DNA of 64,000 nucleotides from Spirodela intermedia. Its lineage: Eukaryota > Streptophyta > Magnoliopsida > Alismatales > Araceae. The stretch is taken from positions 6,349,878 to 6,413,877 of the forward strand of contig LR746264.1 in NCBI GenBank assembly GCA_902729315.2, written 5' to 3'. Below the pieces are notes generated by a model, which was given only the letters and a program-made list of their open reading frames with translations, did not search any database and was not told where the DNA came from. The position numbers and the translations under genes were made by a program. Shown piece by piece: positions 23,537-41,949 of this stretch. How positions within the stretch are numbered: position 1 is the stretch's first letter; each line of letters opens with the position of its first letter.

Positions 23537-26500
23537 CTAGGTTGGTTTGTTGGGGCTAGCCGGATGGTTCCTACTCCTCAGCATTCTTGCCGTTCTCTGA
23601 ACAGCGGCTTGCCTCTGGCGATGAATCAGGCGCCTCCTCCTCCTATGAATAGGAAAAATTGGGTGGATCATGGTATGTATGTATATTCTAGATGCAGAAT
23701 GGCAGTGTACATAGAATTGACCACTCACATCAGCAAGAAAAGACCGCTGATGAGACCAACTGCCCATGATAACCTCTCGTTAATGGTCATCCTCCTCACC
23801 CACCGAAGAAAATCCTGACGCATGCCCAAGCTCGTGGGTTTCTGAGGCGACCTGCGCCCAGAACCCTTCCACAACCCATCGACAGCTTCTAGACTGGCCT
23901 TGTTACCGTAACAAAACGGTTCTTCGGCGTCATGGTTTGAAAAGCTGGCGGATTGCACAGAAAAACCTGCAAGTTGGCAGAGCTCTGTCCCATTAGAGAC
24001 CCACTCACTTGCTCTACCACACATCACATCGTTTAATCCGCAGGGAGACAAGACCTGACAGAAGGATAGCATCTCATTAGGCACCCAAAAAGCTAAACGA
24101 AGAGATCTTTATAAAGTTGGTACATAAATTGGAATTTTTATCAGAGACACTGATGTGTTCAATTCGAAGAAAATTTTGGAGAGATTCATGAGATTTGCCC
24201 TATCTGCATCGTGTGGTTAGCATCAAAAATAATTTGTCTGTGCATTCCACCCTAGCCTCATTAACTAATTCAGAATCATGGATAAGATAGTTCCACAACA
24301 TTCTGCATGACATGTTCGTAAACATTAAAGATAATTTGCTTAGGAATTTCATACTATCCGTCAACTTTCTTAATGAATCGATATAGGTGCTCAGTGATCA
24401 AGAGGATGATCAGACCGTATGTTAATTTCAAATTTTCACAAAAAAATATCTCTTTGATCCTAAATTTGGGGAGAATAGGGTGCAGAGAATAGCCACCTGG
24501 GTTTTGCCGTCAATTGAGAAATATGCATCTGAGCAAGCACGGAAAACTGTGTCGCAAAAGGAGGCACACATGATGGGCGGTCCTGGCTTGGTGCCAACAA
24601 GCGGATGGCATATAGAGCATTCCAAAACTTCCCATAGGTCCAAGCATTCTTGACTCGCTTCCCCGGCAGAAGCTAGTCTTCTCATTGATGCAAAGGCGGG
24701 TCGTGTCTGAGCCACATCACAGCACGTATTCTCACGGAAGACCCTGCAAAGTGTCAAATCTCTGAGGCCTTTTGCAGCCTTCCTTGGGGGTTTTCCTTCG
24801 GACTTGAATGCAGGAAAGCGGCCACCAGGAGATATGCACACTCCAGCTGATTTCCCTATATTGCAATGCAGTTATGGTAGTTCCATAAGACGTCAACCAA
24901 ACTCAAGCCAACAGAGTTCAAGAAAAAAACTCATCGACAGTGCAAATGGATAACAGACGATTGCTACTCCACAAAAAGGTCATCTCTTCAAGAAAATCGA
25001 CTGGAGATATGCGCCGGTATTATTTTCAGGAGGAGGGGGTGGGCACGGTGGGGTTCCAAAACTCAGGCCCTTCTGTATCTACCTAAAAACATTATTTCAA
25101 AAAAATAAGGCATCCATTGGTACCCCAAACATGTTGCGTATGAGAGGAAAATAAACTAATAGTTATTGCGTGACAAACGATATTCCAGACCATTATAAAT
25201 GTGATTGGCAACAATCACAGATAAATTTTCTCTGCATGTGGACATGACTATAAAGAATGTTTTGCCACATTGACAAGTTCAGACTAAGACTCAAGAATGG
25301 GTTTTGTTCTCAGTGGTTTGCACATTCAGTGAGCAGGATTGGTCAAGACATATAAAAAAAGGTTTATCAACATGGATGGTACTTAATCACACGAGCACTT
25401 GGTCACTGTTTTCATGCTCAAAGCATATTAGGACTAGTGGGGTGCACACGCAAGGTTTTTCCATGGAGAACTGTCATTTTACAGAGGACATGGGAGTAAA
25501 ATCTATAAAACATGGTTAAGTTAGTCTATTCTCACAACCAAGTATGATCGGATCAAATATAACCTTTTCATATCTAGGTTCGTTATCAAGTAACCTAGCC
25601 TTGTTTGGACATTTGGAAAAATGGAATGTAAGCCGCTCTTATTTAGTGTTTTTCTAACCTCATCACATTTGACCCTGCCAAATCCACCAATAGATCAACC
25701 TCATGTATATGATTGTCCATGTACTTCTGTGGAACAAAATCATCCACTAGATGTGCGCCACAGGCTGAAAGAGTAAACACTCTTGTGCTTCACATAGAGC
25801 CCAACCCTAAGGCCCAACAAATTTCTATTAAAGTTTACCGTGTTTTATGATTTTTTTAAAGTTGTATGTTTGATGTTTCAGGGAAAACCAGGCTCAGAAT
25901 GTATATTTTTATCTGCTTCTGGTTTCACTACGTCATCTGAAAACCAATACTAGAACCACGTTGTCTCTACCCCACAAATTTAGCTTGTCTGCTAAAAGTC
26001 GATCCACGATGTGACTAGAATTGGTGCCTGCACCATATTGTCGGACAGAAAGTCGATCCATTGACACCATCAGTTTACAGTTGACATCGGCACCAGAAAA
26101 GTCAACTGATATTTTGGTCGAAGCGTTCCTTTGGATATGATGCCAAACCGTGCTCATGACACAGGTCACAAAGTTCAAGGCGTTCACACATAGGATAGTT
26201 CCCCAAGCTATCCAATGGATTATCAGGTTCCCTCATCACCCGAAAACAAAAAGAAACAAGATTATACGAGGACATTCACAGGCTACGACTCATCCCATGA
26301 TTCCGCTGGGACAATATCATTAGAACGTAGTCTGATCTCAATATTAGCACCAGACATCTGCACAAGTTAAAATTAAGGGAATAGTGGGAGTAGAGATGTC
26401 CCGAAAATGTTTATACACTGAAAATGTCCGTGCTTTTCCACTTTCTGGAATACTTTGAAGCGAAATCGACAGTACAAAGGCTTAATTTTATTTTGAATGA

Positions 26501-26983
26501 GTATAAATTCTCATTTCATCACGGAATTCCTGAAAAAATAAAAATAAGCATAAGATGCATCCCCACGAAGCCAAAAAATGCACGGATTTCAAGCGTCTTT
26601 AGATTCATTCAAACACTCGACATAATTTCTCATAAAAAACCAACAAGACTTCCAGAAGGTCTATGAAAATAAAACCATCATTCCTCATATCCATACGATT
26701 TCCGCTTGGCCACCCGATGCCCAAAATTCACAGGATCCCGTAGTCGGACAGAAAAAATGTGTTTATTGTGAACACATCTAATGCAATGAGAAAAAGTAAC
26801 GATTCTACTAAGCCAGAAGACGGGAAATAGGCAACGAGAAAATACAATTAGAGAACACGCCAAGCGGCAGCAAACGAACTCACCAGCGGAGCAGGAGATT
26901 GGAGGACTGAAGAAGAAGAAAACGAAGAAGACGAAGAGGTGGAGACAGCAGTCCACCGCAGGCACCTTGAATCTTTCTCTCAT
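23537..26983 (-). CDS. Folate receptor-like domain protein, membrane anchored
   Basis: Four exons: complement(join(23537..23642, 23729..24054, 24497..24855, 26884..26983)), 296 residues with closed phases. Exon 1 encodes a signal peptide with a Phe/Val-rich core (LFVFFVFFFFSPPISCSAG). The Cys-rich ectodomain follows (CRVFRENTCCDVAQTRPAF, CLDLWEVLECSICHPLVG, PPIMCASFCDTVFRACSDAY, VMCGRASEWVSNGTELC), matching the Folate_rec fold of animal folate receptors and its conserved plant relatives. Exon 3 ends in a hydrophobic helix (LSWAVGLISGLFLL), and exon 4 supplies a very basic tail (MRRRRLIHRQRQAAVQRTAR). This predicts a type I membrane protein with a short cytosolic tail. Whether plant members bind folate is not established. 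Intron 1 is 2.0 kb. Confidence 0.88.
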
Positions 26984-27702
26984 CCTTCCCGTCTAAACAT
27001 CTCCCCTCGATTCCATTCCCCCTTCCGCAGAGTCCCCGTGAAGACGCCGACGGAACAGAGGAGAGGAGATCGGAATCGCTCCGTCTGCCTTCGGGGGAAA
27101 CGACGACCTCTGCGTTCGACACGAAAAAGAACTGACGGGTCCGGGAAAGTAAAAAAAGTCGTACTTGGGTTTTATTGAAATATTTGACCATCTCAGATCA
27201 ACGATGAGGGTATTTTCACAAATTGTGCAAACACCTGAATTCACACTTCTTACTAACAGGCCATCGGGCCGGGCCAGACAGATTTCAGCCGGGCCGTCCT
27301 TCCAGGCTCGGCCCGTCTTCTCTCTCCTATGTGTGGTGGACTTTTTCAAATCATCTCAGCGCAATCGGATCTGCACCATCGGTGAAACCAGCCCATCCCG
27401 CCAAGCACCGTCCATCTCTCGTCAAGAGATTTCCCAAACCCCCCACCCCCGTACACCAAACCGAGGGAGATCTCCCCGACGAATGGCGATGGACAAAGTA
27501 AAAAGTCAACGGCCTAAAAAAACCTGGAAGGGAACCGTCTCTGACTTTCTTCTGCCCAATTACAGCAGTTCTCTCTAGCAAGGCCCTCCAGTCTATTTCC
27601 AGAACATTTATCGTAGAAGAACAAGTCAACTCTAGCGAGGGAGAGAGAGAGAGATTAGACTGTGTGAGCGACTGCTGGCATCTGGGAGAAGAAGGATTCC
27701 AC
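26984..27702. other. Interval between folate-receptor-like 5' end and MFP2 3' end
   Basis: Both flanking genes are on the minus strand, so this holds the promoter of the folate-receptor-like gene and the 3' UTR of MFP2. A frame of 137 codons at 27165-27578 (plus) shows no recognisable domain. I see no other gene. Confidence 0.5.
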
Positions 27703-32876
<5,174 letters not shown>

Positions 32877-33659
32877 CCTCCCCGCAGATGCTCCCTCCTT
32901 CTCTCCCGACTTCCCGTCCTCTCGATCTCCTCCTGCTCGACGAGTAGGACCAATCTCTCTCTCTCTCTCTCTCCTTGCCCCTCGCCCCTCGCCCCTCGCC
33001 CCCCTTGTCCTCGCTCTCTCTCTCCAATTGCCTCCTGTCTTATACCAGCATTCAGTGCTGTGACAGGTATTTATTAGATCGGTTCTCTCTATCCAAGACT
33101 CCCTCGATATTCGCGCACCGACTCGGTGCCGATCCGAAGCTAGGCAGCTAACGAGACACGAAACTGAAAACTTGGAGGAGACTCCCACCCTTACGTGTAA
33201 ACCGTTGAGCAATAACGACACCCAGTTATCCTCACCGCAAGCCTCCACCAATGGCCGAGATCGGTGCGGTTACCAGATACCAACGAGGCGTGATGTTGCG
33301 GATCAGCCTTCCTCGGGAGGAGTATTCGGGTTCGATCGGGTGGAAAGGCCCGTATGTCGGAGCTCTGAAAAATATGAACAAAAACGGTCGCTGAGGGCCC
33401 ACTCTATTAACTTGGCTTCATTTTAGTTGTGGGTATATTTTGGGCTTTACGACCGGCCCATAAAGCCCAGCAAGAAAGGGGTTAGAATATAATAATTTCA
33501 AATGAGAAAATCAAAGAATAACAAATAGGAAATAGTGGTAATTATGTATATAGTAGTAAGTAAGGGTTCTTGCCTCTGCGCGTCCTCCTCGCTCGGTTTT
33601 CCCTCCAAACAACTCCAGCATCTGGGCGTCATCCTCGCCTCGCAACTTCCGCGTCGAAG
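32877..33659. promoter_or_regulatory. Divergent promoter of MFP2 (minus) and MCTS1 (plus)
   Basis: 783 bp separate the two start codons. On the MFP2 side lie a CT tract (about 32955-32973) and a (GCCCCTC)-type tandem at about 32977-33004, probably in its 5' UTR. No ORF or RNA gene recognised. Confidence 0.6.
32977..33004. repeat. GCCCCTC heptamer tandem repeat
   Basis: Four adjacent units of about 7 bp, CCCCTCG-like, within the probable MFP2 5' UTR next to a CT microsatellite. Confidence 0.85.
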
Positions 33660-36600
33660 ATGTTCAAAAAGTGAGCTGCTTCTTCCCACCGCTCGGCTGC
33701 GGCTTTTCGGCCATCGGTCATTATGATTGGCGAGAAATCTCCGCGTTGTTTTTCATTTCTGGATCTAGAGTTGTCTGATTTCCTTGGTTTTGTAGCCTGA
33801 TATTGAGTTGTTTGATCGCCTGCGGTCCAGTAGTCCCCGTCACATCCGCAGGATGTTTGTTCCCTTTCTTTCGGTTTCCCTTCTGGTCCGCCATCAGCAA
33901 TTGACTGATCCGCGGACGTTGAAGACCTTTTTTTCTTTTGTATGAGATACATTTAACGGAATTTCTCTCATTAGCATTTTTTGATGTTTCATTCTTTCAT
34001 CACCAGCCGTTCCCTTGGACGGACCGCTTGCCGGGTCGTCCGAGCGGTTTGCTTCAATTTCTCTAGAGAGCGCGGTGACTAGGTCATTCCTGTATTGGCT
34101 TGGGTTGATTTCTTCCTTGCGAGAGGCATTTCGATGCACTAGAACGTCATAGGACGAAGTGGTCGTGTGCTAATATATAAGTGAACTCTATGTTTCAGTC
34201 GTTAGCTCCATGGAGGATGACCATCTTGTAATCCAAAACTATTTTATTATCTGTTTCATTATCGTGGGGGAGAATCATCATGGTTGAAGGATAATGCTAA
34301 TTGGCTGTGGTTTCATTTTGTGACACTCAACGCCCGTTTGCATTGACGAAAAGGCCTGATTTCCTTTTTAATTTTTTCAATTTTAACCCAGGAGGCAGTA
34401 CTTGTCCGTTTTAGTTTCCAGCTACTATTTGGTTCATCGAATGTCTTGCCATACGTAAACTCCTTGATAACCAATCCTCTAATATTTGACTTAGAAGGTT
34501 CTGAACGAAACGGAATTGAGTGTAATCACTGAAATTGCGCTTGTTTTTGGTAACAGATGCTGATTGCATAGGCATATTTTGTTCTGTACATGGATCAGTT
34601 ATCCAAATTTTCGTCCTTTATCAGGAGATATTTGACTTTCTTCCAAGATCCATGTGTTATAATACCTCACCACATGGCTTCCTAATTTTCTTCCTCTGAA
34701 TTTCAGATTTTCCCTAGAGGAAGTGTCTGGTCAAAATCAAGTTAAGGCATCTGTACAGAGAAAGATTCGGCAAAGCATTGTTGATGAGGTCTGATTCTTT
34801 GGTAAAGGAGGAATTACGGGCGTGTATTTTTGTGAGTATAACATTGGTTCTTTTTGAACATATCCTGCAGTACCCTGGCCTTGAACCTGTCCTGGAAGAC
34901 TTGCTACCAAAGAAATCATCTCTGATTGTTGTAAAATGGTCAGTGAGGAGATCTTACATTATTTATTATTTCTCTTTTGAACAAGATACCGGTAATCTCA
35001 TGCTATTTATTATTTTAAACTTTCTAATTGGATATGTTGCACCTGGTTCCTTAGAAACTTAGGAATAGAAACTTCCTAAAGGATTATTTATGTAAATATT
35101 TAATAGAATTCTCTCTCAAGGGATGGACGTCCATATGTTTTTGAGTAGTGTATTATACAGACATTTTGGATAATGATTCCCTGATAGCAAAAGAAATCAG
35201 GTACGCAACCGTGAGAGCAACATTGATGTGCCTTGAAATGATGTAGTTTCCTCCTGTTACGTGACTAGTCTGGTAGAGGGCCAAGGAGCCAAATGAAAGT
35301 TATGAATCCTCTGTTATGAATCCTCTGAAGAATTTGTCCTATTACAGCAACAGAGTGAACATAGTGAAGAGGCATTGTTTTCACATTTCTTCCTGGAGAG
35401 ATGGCCATAGTTTGAACAAGAGGTGCTTCGATCTTATTTTCCAAGCTCAACAAATTTATAAATCGCCAAGTTTGGATGTCATGAGAAGGCATCTTTGTGA
35501 GCTTTTTCAATGATTGTGATATTACATGAATTAAGATGTAGAAGACACTGCCAAAGACATGGATCAAAATCTTGGTCGCAAGTTATTTTTGCATATCAAA
35601 TCGAGGTCCAATTGATCATACAATATCCTAGGTGAGCACAAATATTTTCACCTTTAACTACCATCGAGTATAAGCTTTTGGCAACATATTTATCTATTTG
35701 TGGTACGATGACAAGTGTTCATTATAACACGGTTCTTTCCTGTTCGTGTAGAAATCGTCCGAGAGAAGAAACTACTGTCTTTTTGCCCTTCCAATAATAA
35801 TCTATATGATTCACCTTAAGATGTTTAATGTGTCAGAGGAGAAAGAACTCATTTCCATTCGGAGAGAGAAATCAACCTGATTGTTTGCATGTTAGTTATG
35901 CGAGGGATTACCTGTGAACAGGTATATGACCAACAATGGAAAATGAATAAAGCTTGTTGATGAATCTTTATCGTAGAGGATTAGTAAGTAAGCTCAGTAT
36001 TAAATAAATGATCTCGCATTCTATTAGCAATGTTCAATGTACTCAGTTGTTCTAGCCCAAATGTAATTATTTTCTTCTTTACATAAATTATCATCCATAC
36101 CCCAGATATTAGATCTACATAAAGTTCTTTCATCTGGTTGCAGGTTTATGTTTGGATTTATAAACTTTAGTACAAATGTGCATGTTGTAAGATTCTAGGT
36201 TATGATTTGTATTATGCGTTCCTGTACTAGTTGAAATATAGGGATGGTGAGCATCATGGCTGAAATGAATTGGTACGCTGAAGCGTTCCAGATGGTGTTA
36301 GATTTTTTAACTGAATGGTGTACATTGTTGTCATGCGTGGATATATTAGGTCTATCAGGAGGAATGACTATCTTATCAGTAATGGCGGATAAAAAGTATA
36401 TCTCCGCTCTCCATGTGCTGAGATTGAACGTCGACCCCATTTTCATGCTTCTCTGTGGCAGATTTTTTCTAGTTGGAAGCATATTATCTTTTAACTTAAG
36501 AGACATTCTGCTTTCATGTAGTAAGAATTATTTCATTTGAGTTGTGAATAACATCTCAAGCCTTCGCTGTGTGATCTTTAAACTTTTGACCTTCAAATCA

Positions 36601-38360
36601 TCTTGTGATTCATTGTGAACTTTTTGCATTGATAGGGGTGATATCAACCAAAAACCTGAGCCACAAGTGATGACACTGCATACCAAATTCTTAGAGATTC
36701 AGAATTTAGGCTATAATGACATTGGTCACTTTACATATGACTCGAATGCCATGAGAATGATGAATAGTTAAAAAGCCATCAGTGTCGGTTTCTACTGACC
36801 AGCCTTGTTTTGGATGCTATAGTGAGAGTAACCAAACAAAATCTCAAGAGTCCTAAACCTAGATTCAAACATTCTTGTAAGCAGAGGAAGGATATAAAAG
36901 ATTGGGCTACTTCTACCTCTGTGTGAGACGATAAGGAAATCTTTCGCTTTTGCTCTTTGAGATTTTAAACGTTCATCATCCTTGTGTTGCTTCTTTTCAT
37001 TTGTGGAACCCTGCTGCTAGGTAAGTATTGGGAGTGTCTTCTGCTTTTTCCTTCCTCTTACATTTGTAAGTTTCGTTTCATGGTACTGCTGCACTTCAGA
37101 ATTTTTTTAAGTTTCAAGGAGTTAAAGACGCCAAGGCCTGGCAAGGTGTGCATGTTGTTACCTAGGCGAAAAAATGTGGCATAATCCTAATGACGTGACG
37201 TATGATATTCATGACAGGCTTCTTGTTTGCATTTTTGCATTTTATGTGATGGTTATAAAGAATTATTTTTTATATCATTTAAAACACACAATGCAATTTG
37301 TGAAGTATCTGCTTCTAGCCGACACTTCACTAACTAAAGCTAAACTCATCCTCAGGCACAGCGATCATGGGCTCTTCAATACATTACTTTTCATGTACAT
37401 CTAGAATATGCACTACTTGTTTAGGTTTTATCTGAACTGAATTTCATCCTGTTAGCCAAGATATGGAATAATCATAATTTTGATGATGATGATGAGCTAC
37501 TTGTTTAATAGTGATGAATATTTTAATTCCATCGTCTTACCTAATTTCTTTTAAAAATACACTTAAAGAGTTCTATAGATAATAGCTGGTTTCCTCCTGC
37601 TTGGACCTTACTCTGTATTTTATTTCTTCCAGTCAGAATCATCTAAATCTTGTTGTTGCAAACAATGTGCCACTGTTTTTCAATATCCGTGATGGTCCTT
37701 ACATGCCGACACTAAGGCTTCTTCATCAATGTAAAGTATTCTTCTTCTGCTTCATATTAGCTTTTATAACTGATTTTATAGCTCATTATTGATGTCAAAT
37801 ATGGTATATTTTTTTTAGAAAATGTTACATTTGGAGTAGAATTTGGACGGAAAAACTGAAAAAAAAAATGACCACTTATAGTGTTTGAAAGACCCTATGT
37901 TAAGCAAAGTTAGACACGTGTCAAGGAATGCTGTTTTAAGGTGTCTTTTTCTGGTGAAAGGTTATACTGTTTTCTTTCTTTTCTGTGTATTAGGAAAAGT
38001 AACTGATTTGAGATATTGAGATAATGAATGCATCCATGTGAAGGTCTATTTTGATGTTTGTATCCCGATGGAAAATAGCAATCTCTGAAGCAATTTAGGC
38101 TTACATCTAGTATTTGACCTTTTGACTATCTAGTATTTGAACTAATGTTTGCAAGTCCCGCTGAATTTAGTCTTTTGCCCTCCACAGATCCCAATATAAT
38201 GAAGAAATTTCAGGTCGACAGGGGTGCAATCAAATTTGTACTTTCTGGCGCAAACATAATGTGTCCTGGCCTTACATCTCCTGGTGGAATTCTTGATGAT
38301 GACGTGTTAGAAGCAAGACCTGTGGTAGGATCTGTTTCATATTTATGCAATTGACTTGGT

Positions 38361-38404
<44 letters not shown>

Positions 38405-41074
38405 TGTTGTAGCCATAATTCCTGATCCAATGAGCCCTATAAGTTTGATGTATTTCAACTATAATATCCGGAATGCGTTGCATGTTCATTCAACTCCTCC
38501 CTATCTATAATTAAAACTGTTGTTCAGATTTCATCATTGGTGCCCTGTTCTTCTAATTTGGCATTTTTTTTTGTGGCATATTTCCTTGGCAATATTTGTC
38601 CTAGGCTAGGTTGTCCAACCACCTTGAATATGAGTACTCTCCTGGATACAGTGTCCATTCTTTTCGTCATTTCATACCATCGTGGTTTTCTTACACGATT
38701 GTATGGTTGCTTCTTTTCCTATTTACATAAAGGCAAATGTGTCAGATTCCTATCAGAAGATAAATCATGAAGACTTCTTTTCGGAAAAACTTAGTTAGCT
38801 TGTTTACTTTTTCAAATCAGCAGATCTTGTTTTGAACTCAGTACCTGTGTCGTATCACGTTGATGATGGAAAATGCACTTTTCTGTAATGATGACTACTA
38901 CAGATTTTGTATCTTGTTAACTTCTATGGTTAACTAATTGCAGGCCATTATGGCTGAAGGGAAAGAGCATGCCTTGGCTATTGGGTTTACCAAAATGTCA
39001 GCTAAAGACATGTAAGTTGTGCCTAAATTCGTACTATGTATTTTTCAGTATAACATGTTGGCAGTAACTTGTGACAATATCCATGTTTGGTATAGAGTAG
39101 CAGAGTTCATCGGTGTGTTTGGTATGAAATCAGTGTAGCTTGATTTTCATGATCAGTTTGCTTGCTTAAAAGGAATATTGAGTATTCTTGCTTTGGGAAT
39201 TTTCCGATAAGCCAATAGTTTAAATACTTCATTAGAATTACCCACTAGCGAGGCCAGATGAATTGTTAAGATCCCTATCCTGAATTTCCATTTATCTGAC
39301 TATTTCGTATTATCCTAAAGTGTATCCCAGAAGTAATCCAAAGTTCCACTGACACAGGGAATTCGTTGCCTTAGATAAATGGAGAGCATGAAAACGTACG
39401 TGGACATAGAAATAAATGCTTCATGGCTTCTTTCATTCTCACTATATTATTGTCATTTTTTGTCTTATCCTCATCTCTGTCCTACATACTTCGCCTTGAT
39501 GGTTGGCTGTCCTCTCTCCTATCTCCTTCACACTTACTGATCCCTATCACTGATTTCTTATTGTCTCTCTCGATGTGCCTGGTTCCCGAATGTCCCGTCT
39601 CTGGCACATGATACATGCTAACGTAAAGACTGTCACTTGATCCACTCTAAAAAATTGAATACTGGCACGTAATGAAACGTTGATCTATGTATGACGCATT
39701 GCAAGATGCAAATGTTTGTATCAACTTTGCAAAAGAGAAGAGCAATATTTATGCCTAGTTTTCGACTAATTTTGACTCATTTTTCAAATAGAAATTCAAT
39801 TAATTTGTAGGATATCAGGTTTTGAGTGAGTTCATTTAGTGCTTCATCCAACAGCCTATGGAATCTCCATAAATGCAAAAGCAGAGTCCGTTCTCTGCAT
39901 AAAGAGTAGAGGTAAATGGAAACTGTTTCGGATGATAAAGTTTAATTTTTCTTTCTGGTCTAATACAAGCTTGATATATTGGTTTTCCTAAATTTGAACA
40001 TATCTCCAACCCAACTGCCAGGCCGGACTCAAGGCATCAGCTTAACATTCAGATTAATTCAGGGTGGCCTAACATGTAATTCGTCTCCAATTCCCTCTGT
40101 AATGTGATCTACTGATGTGGGGCATTCAGGATTTTATCCGTATCAACTTTCCTACATCACGTAGGACGCCTGCAATGACTAGTTATACCCCTGCATTGGA
40201 TTATATATCCCTGTAAGATGGGACTAACATATGCTTGGCTTTCCAGCTCTATCAAAAGAGTCGTCGTCTTAGCCAACTGTCTCCACTCAATATGAATCCT
40301 TCTGCCCACCGAAAATCTGTCGGTTTGTTTGTTGTGCTGGTGAATCGCTGGGATCTTCCTTTGGCTTCTTCTTCATTGTGATGCCCATATGTTCATATTT
40401 TATAATCTAAAATGACTCTAGGAGCCTCCCATGGTCAAGATTTTTAGGTCGCGTAAAATTTAGATTTTATGAAAAACTGACCGATGGCTACAGTTAACAT
40501 TGCATAGCTCTATCTATGATTGCATAACCCTGATATACCTCGGATAGCCTACAAAATGCGCCAGCGGATGGCGTCTCGATGTATTCCTGGAACCGAGTTT
40601 CGCATCTCTTACATCACATGAATAATGCCGGCCATCATCTTCTACCATAATACATTGTCACGATTGCATTTTGATTAACTTACGCAACCCTCGCCTCGTG
40701 TGATAGTCTGATGTAATTGTGTCTAACGATTTGTCTGCTTGTTCCCTCAGAAGAACAATCAACAAAGGTATTGCCGTGGATAACATGCATTATCTTAACG
40801 ACGGGCTTTGGAAGGTATCACTGTTGACGAAATACCCATCCCTGGTTACATTCCACTCCTTTTCCTCGTAGTGACGTCGAAGAATTCTTTCTATTGAAAC
40901 ATTTTTGTCATCAAGATCTGAAACCTAGCTCGGTTTCAGATCCCCGGTAGGGAAAATGCCCGACCGTTCTTAACTATTTTGAAATAGTGTCTACGGATTA
41001 GCTCGTACTTTGGGAAATCCTTTTAAACCCAGAATCACGTTTTCCTTTATTTGCAGATGGAAAAGCTCGAATGA
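33660..41074 (+). CDS. MCTS1: MCTS1/TMA20 homologue, PUA-domain translation factor
   Basis: Eight exons: join(33660..33670, 34707..34788, 34871..34938, 37633..37730, 38188..38324, 38944..39011, 40751..40814, 41057..41074), 181 residues, exactly the eukaryotic MCTS1 length. MCTS1 (MCT-1, yeast Tma20) pairs with DENR/Tma22 to recycle post-termination 40S subunits and promote re-initiation. The N-terminal MCT-1 domain reads [40 protein letters not shown] and [20 protein letters not shown]. The PUA domain covers about residues 90-170 ([70 protein letters not shown]). Exon 1 encodes only 3.7 codons, and the last exon five codons (MEKLE) plus the stop. Introns reach 2.7 kb (intron 3) and 1.7 kb (intron 6). 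Confidence 0.95.
38363..38401. repeat. (TA)n microsatellite in MCTS1 intron 5
   Basis: Perfect TA run of about 39 bases beginning ~38 bp after the exon 5 donor. Confidence 0.95.
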
Positions 41075-41949
41075 GGAGGGTGGTCTCCCCGGATTTCTGG
41101 CCTGTGCCACAGCATCATCTCCGTATTTAATGACGCTTGTCTGCTCGGTTAATTTTGCTAATGATACTGCCTATCTTTGGCGTTGTCGAGACGGCGGTCC
41201 TCAGTGTAAAGGAACGGACTTGAGTTGAGGTTTCCGTCATCAAAGGGCACACTTATGTTATGTTCTTCCGGCTACCGTTGTAAATCGACTTGGCTCTGTC
41301 CAAGCCTTCAGAAATTCTGATTGACTCTGCTCCTTACGATTTCCAAAGCCCCCTTCCCTTCTGGCGAAGCTGCTCTTCTCCATTGGCTCCGAGGTCAGTC
41401 GATGTCGCCTGTGTGACTCCTTCCCTTTCCATGTGCAGGGCAGATGGCCGCCTGCAGGCTTCACGATCTCCACCGCCGCCGGCACGTTGAGTATTTTCCC
41501 TTTCTAGGCTGGGGCTGAGAGGGCAGGCATCCCGGACCATTAGTGAGAAGAACTGGCAGCCATCGCCGGTGAGGAAGCGCTCGTTTCTCACCCGACAAGC
41601 CCACCTGCTCGGGGTGTGCCGATTGCTTTATCTGCGGTTGCGTGCACAGCTGGCGTCGCCCTCGCCAAGCCTTCTTCGTGCCGCGGCGGTGCTGGGACGC
41701 GACCGAGCCGCTGTCCCTGCCGCTGCGCTGTCTCACTGGCATTTCATCGCCCACCTGGTCGGCGGCCGAGGGCGACCCGAGAGTCGCCCTCAGGTCGTCG
41801 TCCTGCTGTCTGCTTCGCGGGACGGTGGAAGAAGACTGTCATTACTGGAAAGGAAGAAAGAAAGGATCTTTAACGCTATCGGGGGGGGGGGGAGGGGGGG
41901 GTCTACTTATTTACCGGGTTGTATCACATAGCTGCCATGGCCTATCTAT
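41075..41949. other. Convergent interval between MCTS1 and MATE genes
   Basis: The 3' flanks of MCTS1 and the MATE gene. The part from 41300 is GC-rich with several open frames on both strands but no recognised domain. A poly-G stretch broken by one A lies at 41881-41900. Confidence 0.5.
41881..41900. repeat. Poly-G tract in MATE 3' flank
   Basis: Eleven G, an A, then eight G on the plus strand (C-run on the sense strand of the MATE gene), ~50-70 bp downstream of its stop codon. It is a G-quadruplex-capable sequence and also an error-prone homopolymer. Confidence 0.85.

Noticed and set aside
34201-36600. Short plus-strand frames in MCTS1 introns
   Set aside because: Isolated 60-100-codon frames without splice context or recognisable sequence; expected by chance in introns.
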